DNA from: Chromera velia
Taxonomy: Eukaryota; Sar; Chromeraceae
Assembly (NCBI GenBank): GCA_018398765.1
Contig: JAHBMJ010004325.1
Location: 60,735 to 81,880 of the forward strand
Length of the DNA: 21,146 nucleotides
Direction: 5' to 3'
Part shown: one piece after another, positions 1-9,233 of the stretch
Layout: every line of letters starts with the position of its first letter
Numbering within the stretch: position 1 is the stretch's first letter
The notes under the pieces: generated by a model
Told to the model about the DNA's origin: nothing
Databases searched by the model: none
What the model saw: the letters and a program-made list of their open reading frames with translations, nothing else
Position numbers and translations under genes: made by a program

Positions 1-480
1 AGATTTACTGCAGATTTAAGGTCTGTTGACTCTATTCCTAGCACATCCGGCTTGGTTTTACAAAATAACTCTAGAAATAACTCTCTACTCGCCTTTAGTA
101 TGCAATATTGCTAGCAATATTGCAAGACCGTTGCCAACATGCGCTCTGAGTCCATGCTCTCCATTACTCTCCATTGCAACACACGGCCACACCTAGGGCC
201 ATACCCTATAATTCAGACTATTAATTCTATGACTGCGTCTATCACGGTGCCTTCTGTGGCTTTCTTACGATCGAGTTTAATATATATCACGAATTAAAAG
301 AAAATATCAGAAAAAATAGTATTATTTTATTATGTTTAATTTACACACAGTCTATAAAGGATAATTTAACTAATTTAAAAATTTAATGATTTTTTATTTT
401 AATGAAATTTAAGTCTACGTTTAAAACTTAGTGAATCCGTAGAACTGCTAGTGCCAGCCTAGAAGCAGTGAGGTTTTTTC
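1..480. other. AT-rich gene-free segment
   Basis: This stretch is clearly more AT-rich than the DNA from about 600 onward, with runs of A/T around 290-430. I see no open reading frame with protein sense on either strand and no splice-bounded exon. It contains a perfect palindrome at 101-124, listed separately. Its composition resembles the AT-rich intergenic DNA at 14.2-15.2 kb and 16.6-17.1 kb. It may be the end of a transposable element that begins outside the window, but no terminal repeat is visible to prove it. Confidence 0.5.
101..124. repeat. 24-bp perfect palindrome
   Basis: Twelve bases (TGCAATATTGCT) are followed directly by their exact reverse complement, with no spacer. The symmetry stops outside 101 and 124. 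It could be a protein-binding site, a hairpin or part of a mobile-element end; nothing nearby decides. Confidence 0.85.
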
Positions 481-1279
481 ATTACTTGTGGTTGGCCAGT
501 ATATGGTTGGTACCTAAGTTGGTACTCGATGGTCTATATATAGTCGAAGGTGGTGGTATAGACCTAGGTATAGACGGTGGTGGGGTAGTTATACGCAATG
601 TGTAATGGGAGCAGCCTCCAGTCGTCAAAATCTCCAGAACAATGTTTTTGGCGCCCTCCCCTCTTGTTTTATTTGATTTTGATGGTCGCTTGTTTGTACC
701 TTGTCCCTGTCCCATGTTATCTGCTGCCGGTTTTTTTTTCTCTTCTCCTCCTCGTTGAAGGATTCCCAGGAGCATTGGGGGGGAGGACCTTAATTCATGA
801 TCTCCGTTCATGTCTCAGTAGAACTTGAACTTTCCTGGAAATGTTTGTGAGAGGAGTGGAAGAAGAAAGAAGAGGTAAATTAAATGTCGGTACTGTAACA
901 GAGAAAGAGTAGTAAGTGCAGTTAGCTCCCTCGGTCCAACGGAGAAAACGGAGAGAAGTCCCAAGGCAGCGCGGTGGTTTCGCGAAGGGTTAGGCAATTT
1001 GGATGGCCCTGGCTGCATCTATTGTATATCGAGCCAACTGTCTGTCTGTCCCACGGAGCTACTCAGACCCATGCAGGTCAATCGCCCATCAAACTTACTT
1101 GAGCAGTCCATTCCGAATCGCAGCGTTGCCGAGTTGTCATGCAAGATCCTCCAAGCTGAGAGGAGACGGCTGGACTGGCTGCAATGAATGAAGAAGGGGC
1201 AGGGATAGGCGTGCAGACACACAGGAAATGAGGGAAGCGACATGCACCCAAATGCACTTGCAGGACGACAACCAGCATC

Positions 1280-1310
<31 letters not shown>

Positions 1311-2107
1311 AGGGGGAGACAGAAGTGCGGTGCCGGGGCAATCGGAGAGAGAGACTTGAGGTGCAAGAGAAGGAATGAAAGCTTTGGGACAGGGACGTCC
1401 TTCTCACAAAGAAAACGCAATCTCAATTCTGCGTATTCAAGAGATGCCACACACACCCAGGCGAGTAAAAGAGAAAAAGAAAAACAAAAAGACATCAGGA
1501 AGCCCCGATTGCATGATCGAGGCGGGTGCATGGGTATTCGAGCCAACCTGCGACTGCATGCCATCTCGGTCGGGATCGAGGATTCGAATCCCCTCAGCTG
1601 AAGAAGGAAGTGTCAGAAAGACCCAGTGCATTCCCCCCCGTCTGTGTCTGCGTCTCCACCCTCGATCCTTGTCCCCCTCGCGCATGAAGGCACCCCCGTA
1701 CCCTAGAGCTGTACGTGACTGCGCTTTCAGGATCCCCTTACGCAATTTCCAGCCTGCACGGACCCAATCGTATATGGATGGCAGAAAGTAAAGTGGAATG
1801 GGTGAGGAAGACAAGTAGCAAGATACAAAGGTACGTTGCAGAGCGGACGTGAAAGCAATGAAGCTGACACACTGACAGACAGGCAGCCAAACAGAGAGCC
1901 AGACAGAAAGAAAGACAGGAAAACAACCAGGCAAAGAGGCAAGGTCTGCCATGAAAACTTTCAAAGATTCACAGGTAAATGCGCGTGTGCTCAGTTGTGA
2001 AAAAACGGTGAAAGAGAGCCAGAAAAGTGCAGCGGAGAAGGAAGAGAAGAGGACAGTTACCAGAGACTCCTTCCACAACGACAGACATCAAATAACACAT
2101 CAGACCT
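481..2107. other. gene-free 3' flank of the ankyrin gene
   Basis: The long reading frames here come from low-complexity DNA and have no recognisable protein features. There is a (CA)n tract at about 1280-1309. A minus-strand segment at about 1551-1599 has a pyrimidine-rich stretch ending in CAG before it and a GT after it, so it could pass for a short exon, but no partner exon could be found. The region is most simply the 3' flank of the minus-strand ankyrin gene. Confidence 0.45.
1280..1309 (+). repeat. (CA)n microsatellite
   Basis: Uninterrupted CA dinucleotides, reading (TG)n on the minus strand. The orientation matches the (TG)n tracts seen on the sense strand of introns elsewhere in this window, which would fit a minus-strand transcript here. 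Confidence 0.9.
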
Positions 2108-3189
2108 TTATTTCTTGACTTCGAGGTCTTTTGCGTGTTGTAAAATCTGCACAATGCTGCGATGACCGTGAGAAGAGGCCAGTGCCAACGCTGTCTTTCC
2201 GTTTTCGTCCTCGAGGTCCAAGCGGGCATTGGCATCCAGCAGCAGCTGTACAATGGACGCGTAACCCTTTGAGCAAGCACTCATCAGGGCTGTCGTTTGT
2301 GCTGATTCTGGACGTCTGGCTTGGCCTGCACCTCCAACAGGAGCTGCACAGCTTCTTCGTGTCCTTGCGAAGCGGCCAAGATCAACGCCGTGCTTCCCTT
2401 TTCATCCTGAATGTCTGGATTTGCCTTTGCATTCAGCAACAGAGGGACAATGTGGGGACTGCAAGAACTCGCAATAAGCAATGCCGTGTCTCCATCGCCC
2501 TGAATGTCAACAGCAGCATTAGCATCGAGGAGCATCTGCACGCTCGTCGGGTCCCCTCTCCGAGACGCGAGGATCAACGGAGTCCAGCCCCGCTTGTCTT
2601 GAACATTCACGTCAGGCTGGGCATCCAGAAGAACCCGCAGGATGTCGGCAAGGCTATAGTATTCAGCGTTGCAGGCATTAAAAACAGCCGTCTTTCCCTC
2701 TTCGTCCTGCAGGTTCACGTCTGCGTGAGCATCCAGCAGCACCTGCACGATGTCGAGCCGACGCACGCCGTGTGACGACGCACGCATGAGTGCTGTCCTG
2801 CCTCGTGTGTCCTGAATGTTCACATTCGCCTTGGCATTGAGCAGCAGTTGCACAACGGCTTTTGTTGATTCGCAAGAACCACCAAGTACCGATACGGATG
2901 CGTATATCAACGCTGAAGAACCTTCGCTGTCCTGAAGGTCCAAATTGGCCCCCGCGTCGATGAGCAGCTTCACAATGTGTGGCTGACCGTGGGAGGCGGC
3001 TTGCATGAGAGCAGTCTTCCCGTCGTCACTCTGGAAGTTCACGTTGACTTTTGCGTCGATCAGCAGCTGCACGGTATCCGTTAGGCCATTGGAGGCGGCA
3101 CAAGCCAACGCGATGGAGCCATGGAAAGGGTCCTGGGCGTCCAAGTTGACGGGCAGTGCCTCTCTCCTATTGCTCAAACGCGAAATGAC
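2108..3189 (-). CDS. second ankyrin-repeat block, likely last exon of the ankyrin/HET-like gene, frameshifted
   Basis: The frame encodes about eight clear ankyrin repeats of the form G-TALM-AAS-GH--IVQLLLDAKA-VN-QD, then reaches a stop at 2284-2286. One base off, the minus strand continues with two more good repeats (SACSKGYASIVQLLLDANAR, then a GKTALALASSHGH repeat) down to a TAA at 2108-2110. One missing A in the AAA run at 2296-2298 explains the break, so it is a real truncation or a homopolymer sequencing error. The ATG at 3231 is a weak start because the following 40 bases look like a pyrimidine-rich 3' splice site (TTTCCGCAG, AG at 3190-3191). An exon starting at 3189 is in phase 0. The upstream large exon offers a phase-0 donor at 3513-3514 (GTCAGC, like the gene's other donors), so this is probably the last exon of the gene starting at 8129. 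A separate gene remains possible. Confidence 0.75.
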
Positions 3190-3514
3190 CTGCGGAAATG
3201 GGAATGAAGGAATGATGAGTCTTCGCTGCATGTCGGTCTACACACATCTTGTTCTCACATGCAGAAAGGCCGGCTGCATGGCTGTTTTTCCAATTTCTCA
3301 CCCTTAATTCTTAGCCAACAAATCTCAGTCCGAAGGCCCTCGCTCGATGCATCGAAGTGGTGGCCTTCTGTGAGGAATCTGACTGACTCGCCAACTGAGT
3401 ACGTGACTACAGCAACAGGTAACCGGAGTTGCATACACTTGTCGCCGTCAGGAATGAAAACGAATTAGTAAATCTTCACACATGTGGAAGGAAACTACTG
3501 CAGTGCATGCTGAC
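3190..3514 (-). other. probable intron joining the HET-like exon to the second ankyrin block
   Basis: The donor ACG|GTCAGC at 3514 and the acceptor TTTCCGCAG| ending at 3190 are both phase 0, so splicing keeps the frame open. If this intron is not used, the upstream exon reads on to a TGA at 3476-3478, adding 12 residues. A second possible phase-0 donor (CAT|GTGTGA) lies at the very end of that frame. cDNA across this junction would decide between one gene and two. Confidence 0.5.
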
Positions 3515-6500
3515 CGTTGTCGCCCCGACAGATGCCAGGAGAGGAAGGTTAGTGTCGAGAGGAAGGGGGTTTTCTTGTGGGAAAAGGACACAAACGGCCC
3601 TACGGAGGCATTCTACTAAGGCCACCCGCTGTCGATGGCCAAAGTATCTTGCTTCATCTGCGCTCAAAATGCCTACCAATGGGCGGAGCTTGAGAACTGT
3701 CACGCTTTGAAGTTTTCCAAAGGCACCGAGCAGCGGCTCGAGGGAGGAACAAGCCAAAATCCGTTCCTCTTCGCTATCTGAACTTTGCTGCTGAGGGACC
3801 CAATTAAGTTTCGATCCGGCAAGATCGAGAACTTGGGGCTGGAACATAAGTCTCAGTGCGGAGTCGGCAGCTATGTACTCGACAAGTTCGGCCAGTTGCT
3901 CTGACGCGGTGTGGTCCATCTCTTTCCGGGCATTTTCCGAGGGAGCCCACGAGCCGTCCGCAAATACGTGGAGTTTTCGAACGGATCGCTGGAGAAATCC
4001 TTTGTAAAGTTCTTTCACGGGATCAGCATCTGACTTTCCGTTGGTGAACTTTTTTGTGTCAAGAGCGTGGCCGAAAGCTAGGGGGGTACTGGGGATGCGA
4101 AGAACTTGATGGGAGAGGGCTGTGCTCCTTTGTCCATCTTCTTCCTCTGCCCCGTTGTCAGTAACAACCTGCCCCGGGGGCTTGAAAGCGGTGACTGCGG
4201 ACTCAAACCAGCACCAACCCCGATCGAGATAGGGGGTGGCATTGGCAGCGCTCTTTGGGACCGCAGTCGATCGGAGAACGTATGTGTGGGAGCTGCTGTA
4301 GATGACATCCATTTTGCCCAGCCCTTGCTTAAAGAGGGCGTCCTCGGCATCAGTGCGTCTACCGCCAGGGGGGTGTTGGAACAGTGACATGAAGTCCCAG
4401 AAGACAAATGTCTTTACGGGGGAGCCTTCCTGCACCCACCAATGGTGCTCCAACTGCTTCACTACACTGCGGAGACGGAAGCCCTCGGGATCGGGGTGTT
4501 CTCTTGACAGCCAGGGATAGCTGATGGCGATGAGCTTGAAGGGTGCACCAATTTGGTGAGGGACTTCTTCTTCCATTTCACTGACGCTGAAAGGGGTACA
4601 ATCTACATTCAGGGCTCTTGCTACCTCTGCTACCTTTTGACGATAAGGAAGGCGGGTGTCTGCCTTCAGCAGGGAGATGAGAAGGTGTACAGGCCAGAAT
4701 ACGACTGCCTGACTGGTGATTAGAGACTTGAGTTCGTTCCAGTCCGATGCCATTTCGTTCGACCACGCGTCGACCATCCTGGCTCCATCTCTCAGCCTTT
4801 CAACCACCTGCACGTACCCCTTTTCATGTGCAAATGCGAGAGCGGTCTTGCCGCTTTGCTGCTGCTGGACATCGAGTGTAGCACCCCGACAGATGAGCAA
4901 GTCCACCAGGAGAATGTTGCCCTCTGATGCTGCACGCATGAGAGGTGTCTTTCCATCTGCATCGGAAATATCAACCGCGGTCATTTCTGCAGTCGTTACG
5001 AAAGGAGACGAGAGCAAAAGCTCCGCCATCGCCAAGTCCCCTCTCTTCACTGCTGTCATCAGTGGGGTCTCACCGGACGCGTTCATGTCTGTCTGCCTGC
5101 ACCCCGCACGGAGAAGCAGCAACACTGCGCCCGTGCGGCGGCTCTCGGAGGCCAGCAGGAGCGCCGTCTCCCCTTTCTCATTCTTGACCTCTGCATCGGC
5201 TTTCGCATCCAGAAGCAGGCGCACACTTTCAGTGTGGCCCTCGTGACTTGCATACATCAGGGCCGTACCACTAGTGCCCAGGATATTCACAGAAGCCCGG
5301 GCATCGAGCAGGACCCGCACTGTGCCCGTGTGGCCACCCTTTGCTGCACAAGCCAAGGCCGTATCTCCTCCACCCTCCTCATCTCCATACTTACCCCTCT
5401 TTCTGCTCTGGATGTCTGCCTTAGCTTTGGCGTCCAGCAGCTTCTGCACGATGTCTGTGTGGCCCTTTGAAGAGGCAAACATCAGCGCTGTCTTGCCGTC
5501 CTCATCTCGGACGTCAACGGTGGCCTTGGAGTCTATCAGTAGGCCCACAATCATTGTGTCGGAATGGTCACTGGAATTCTCCTGTTCATGACGGAGCCGC
5601 ATGTGGCCAGTGTCGCCCTTTGAAGCGGCCCACATCAGGGCCGTCGTTCCGCGCTTGTCTTGGGTGTTGACGCACGCCTTGGCATTCAGCAACAACGGAA
5701 CAATACGGCTGTATCCACTACCAGACGCGTACATTAAGGGGGTCATTCGATCGCTCTCACTTGAAATATTTACATCGGCCCCTGCTTCCAGGAGCAGGCG
5801 CACGATTTCTTCGGAGCTTCTGGAGGCCGCCCGCAGCAGGGCTGTGCCCGACTCACTCTTTGCATTTATATCTGCCTTAGCATCGATGAGCAGCCTGACA
5901 ATGTCTGTATGGCCTTTCGAAGAGGCTCGTATCAGAGCCGTCTCTTGTCCGTCTCTCAGGAGAGAATATTCGTCTGGGGTGAAGGACAAACGATCCAATT
6001 CGGCCTTGGCGTTGATCAGCAGGTGCACAATCTCAGTGTGCCCAGCTTCAGAGGCAGAAATCAGGGCTGTGCGCCCGCGCTTGTCCTGAAGGTCCAAGTT
6101 CGCCTTGGCCTCTATTAACAGCCGCACAATCTCAGTGTGGCCATTGTAAGCGGCCCTCATCAGGGCTGTCCGTAAAGTCTCATGCCTTCCCCTTCCCCAC
6201 CCCCCAGCTCCCACTCCCCATCCTTGCTGATCCTTCTGCCCAGCCCTCGCTTCCTCTTCTGAGTCGGCCTTGTCCTGAATGTCCGCATTGGCCTTCGTGA
6301 TCAGCAGCAATTGCACAATTTTGGTGTGGCCTTTCGAAGAGGCACAGAGAAGTGCCGTCTTTCCCTTCCCATCCAAACAGTCTACGTTGGTCTGGGCTTC
6401 GATCAGCAACTGCACGACCTCTGCGTGACCAGGGTTGGAGGCAGAAATGAGGGCAGTGTGTCCTCGGTTGTCCTGAATGTTCACATTGGCTTTGGCCTTG

Positions 6501-7329
6501 AGCAACAAACGGACAATGTCCGTATGGCCGTTGGAAGCTGCGTACATCAGAGCTGTTCTCAAAGTCACAATGTTTCGCCGAAATAAAAATGAAGCCAAAT
6601 CACCCCCCCCGGAATCCTGTTGGTCTTGTATGTCTGTATTGGCCCTGGCGTCCAACAATAGCTGTACAATGACGGCGTGACCTCTGTCAGATGCACAGAT
6701 CAGGGCTGTCTTGCCATTCTCGTCCAGCACGTCTACGTTCGTACCCCCCTGCTCGAGCTTTCTTTTCACCGTTTGCAGATCCCCTCCCCCTGCTGCGATG
6801 AGAAGTGCCAACTGCCCGGCAGCACCCGATTGTGCAGGGTCTACGCCTGTTGGATGGGGACCTCGTTGGAGCGCAGTCGGAGTTGGAGAGGGTTTGTGAC
6901 TGATCTCGCTGCAAGTCACGAGGGACAGACACAGATAACATAAACGCAGGGTGCAGAAAAGGCTTTAATTCTGTTACACGAGAGTGGGCGCGCATTGCGC
7001 GCCGAGGTATTTCGGATTCGTTATTGCGTACGAACGGAGTATAAGCGGAAGCACACAAACTTTGTGTTTTGTCACGGTGCTGGTCCCAGACTATAGAATT
7101 TGGCACAAGTGAAACCAAGCCTGTCTGGAGAAAACTGGAGTATAGAAGAGTAAGAGGTTTCTTATCTTGCTTGCTGGTCATTTCCTGTGCACAGAAATCG
7201 GCTGGGCAGGAAGACAGAAGGCAAAAACGGGAAAGAAGATAGGGTCAGAGAGTGAGAGAGCAGGAATGAATAGTACCCCGCATGCCAATGGACAGAAAGA
7301 GATGGAACCACCCACACACACACCCACCC

Positions 7330-7406
<77 letters not shown>

Positions 7407-8129
7407 CACGCAGAGAGAGCGAGCAAGCGAGAGAGAGAGAGAGAGAGAAAATTGAAAAAGGGCTGAGAGACACAGAGAGAGAGAGAGATACAGGACCAGG
7501 TACACAAACAGACAGATACAAAGAAGGAGATGTAGCATCGGTGGAGGGGGGGGAGGCTATCGCAAGATGAAAGAAAGAAGGGGACTGACCACTCAGCTTC
7601 TTTCATCTCTGCCGAGTCTCCTTCGAGCCCCTCTCTTGGCCCTGAAGTTCCTTCTCCTGCACTCGTCCCAAATTGACGAGCACCGGAAGCACCTGCAACA
7701 ATGAAAAGAGCAAATTGAATAGCAATTCAGTAACATGCTCTCATCAAGGGAACGGACTGATTGAAGAGGCAGATGTCCTTACCGTCATGTCAGTCTGGAC
7801 TTCTTACCCCATGCATCACTTGCGTGAAAAGGTTCCGCGCTATGGCAAAAAACTGGAGAAAACAAAAATCGCGCATCTCGATTCAAAACGGCACCATCAT
7901 TCACACATGTGTCTAGAAATTCGCAAGCACATTACAAAACGTACATTTTATTGGGGGATTCACGTATGATCCCAGACATGCAGAGCCATTATTCCATCTC
8001 AGAATCTGCACTGCGCGTGTGTGTTCAATTCGACTGACCTTGGGGGGCATCACGCGGCTGTCCATGCGCATCCTTATTTGGAAGGTCTGCCGCCCTGTCG
8101 CCCTTCTTTGTCGATGCAGAGCAACCCAT
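3476..8129 (-). CDS. large ankyrin-repeat protein with HET-like domain and N-myristoylation motif
   Basis: Three exons are supported: 8129-8039, 7692-7590 and 6908-3476 (or to 3515 if spliced onward). Both introns have GTCAGT donors and TTGCAG acceptors, and the phases match (1/1, then 2/2). The protein starts MGCSASTKKG, where Gly2, Cys3 and Ser6 form a classic N-myristoylation/palmitoylation signal implying membrane attachment. A disordered linker follows to about residue 95. About 18 ankyrin repeats run from roughly 97 to 776, several with loop insertions. A HET-like domain spans roughly 850-985, with LIAISYPWLS at about 857, FWDFMSLFQ, a DVIYSSSHTYVL segment and RGWCWFE at about 961. The last 220 residues are unassigned. 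Length is 1208 residues if it stops at 3476. Ankyrin repeats bind proteins; HET domains in fungi drive self/non-self responses. A membrane-tethered sensor or scaffold is inference. The frame of exon 3 has no ATG at its head, only GTG, which supports the upstream exons. Confidence 0.85.
4145..4552 (-). other. HET-like domain within the ankyrin protein
   Basis: The order of motifs follows the fungal heterokaryon-incompatibility (HET) family: a leading SYPW (family: SYxWG), a middle FWDFMSLFQ (family: WIDALCINQ), acidic residues then a methionine and IY before a beta-strand (family: M--IY--A), and RGWCWFE (family: R-W--QE). The spacing of about 105 residues from first to last motif is reasonable. 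Similarity is by eye, and the family is divergent; a distinct protist family sharing the fold is possible. No profile search was run. Confidence 0.5.
7309..7490 (-). repeat. compound microsatellite in intron 2 of the ankyrin gene
   Basis: On the plus strand this is CCCA repeats and CA repeats (7309-7354), then CGCA repeats to about 7410, then GA-rich tracts at about 7417-7448 and 7472-7488. On the sense (minus) strand it reads (TC)n, (TGCG)n and (TGGG)n, and lies within the intron between 7589 and 6909. Long apparent reading frames across it are artefacts of the repeats. Confidence 0.9.
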
Positions 8130-9233
8130 CTGCGCGGAGAGAAGCTCAAAGGACGTTCTTGCCTCTGTAGAAGAGAAAGCCTCGTACGTTCAGAATGCGC
8201 CTTGTACCCCAGCTGCAGTGGGACGTTTTATATACTTGCCGGTCTCCCTGAAGACGGGTGAAAGCCTTCTGTGCGTGTCAGAGTTCGCATATGTGTCAGT
8301 GATGCATTCGCCAGTCATATGAAAGGGCTATGGATGGAGTGAGCGAACAAAATGGGGCCAGCCGCATGGGGTGGGATGGGGTGTACCGAGGGTGTGTGCA
8401 TGTACATGTAAGTTTGCGATGATCCCTCGTGAATGTCATCCACCCAGATCACCTCCATACGGCTATGGCTGACCAGTGTATGCGCCTTTTTGCAGGGTTT
8501 CGATCAAACTGACTCCACAGACGGCTCTATCGCGTATTTGATGGTCTATAGGTTGATGGTATTTTGTTCACCCCCTCTGATGATGAGTCACGTGAAAGCA
8601 AGGAAGCAGGATGACTCACAAGTATATACAGCAAAAACGGACAAAATTTCTCCCTCTTGGACCTCTTGTACTGGTGTGTTCAGCTAGGAAGGAAGCTATT
8701 CCGTCATGGTTATAGTGTTACTACAGGCCGGGAGTCTGTGCATGTCTCTGCAGTCCAGGCTTTTTCTCCGGCCCTTTGCAAGGCCGGGATGCATGCATGC
8801 ATGCAACGGATTGCATGGTTGCATGCATGCATGGGTCACTGCGCGCGTAATTTCTTTAGGGTCAATTTGGGTGGTACTGCGTGCGTCGGTGCATGTGCGT
8901 GGATCGATGCATCGGCGTGCGTCAGCAAATTATCATGCAGAGACGCCCAAAATTCTTCGCGCCGTCATTGAGCGAGAGCTGGCGATCTTACGCCTTCTAT
9001 CTGATTGGGCTTCGACACATGGACTATCATGGACTGCTTGTCCTTTTGCAATCTGACTTCCTCTGACAGTTGATAGGGAAGGGAGTGCTCTCTCATTGGT
9101 TGTGTGCTTTTTTTTGGATCAGTGGCTGGTGCCTCGGCAGCGTGGTCTACTGTCTCTCGTCAGCGTCTGTTGTTACGGACAGGCAGGCTTCGTGCCTGGT
9201 CCTTCTCTTGACGGAGTGGGGAGGGAAGGGAAG
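8130..9233. promoter_or_regulatory. divergent intergenic region between the ankyrin/HET-like gene and the plastid-protein gene
   Basis: The two genes start at 8129 (minus) and 9234 (plus), so about 1.1 kb must hold both promoters. No coding sequence is convincing here. A TGCATGCA-rich hairpin lies at 8789-8832. On the minus strand, the bases just upstream of the ATG at 8129 (CTTCTCTCCGCGCAG) look like a 3' splice site, so a 5' untranslated intron may end exactly at the start codon. Confidence 0.6.
8789..8832. repeat. TGCATGCA-rich inverted repeat
   Basis: The arm ATGCATGCATGCAAC at 8793-8807 is the exact reverse complement of 8818-8832, with a 10-base spacer that itself contains TTGCATG. The left side carries an extra ATGC unit. 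TGCATGC-type motifs are known targets of ApiAP2 factors in Apicomplexa, relatives of chromerids; a role here is inference. Confidence 0.85.

Noticed and set aside
1551-1610. tRNA-like GGATTCGAATCC box
   Set aside because: The T-arm look is present, but no matching acceptor stem, D-arm or anticodon arm can be folded on either strand at the right distance.
6919-6919. GTG as start codon of the large ankyrin frame
   Set aside because: Nuclear genes rarely start at GTG, and a phase-matched acceptor at 6909 with upstream exons explains the open frame better.
2131-6943. Plus-strand frames opposite the ankyrin gene
   Set aside because: They are antisense shadows of a repetitive coding sequence and show no domains of their own.
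7309-7410. CRISPR-like regular repeats
   Set aside because: Units are 2-4 bases with no unique spacers; they are microsatellites.
9096-9233. Upstream extension of the plastid-protein start to 9096
   Set aside because: The frame is open to 9096, but the ATG at 9234 gives a clean signal peptide, and a longer N-terminus would bury it.
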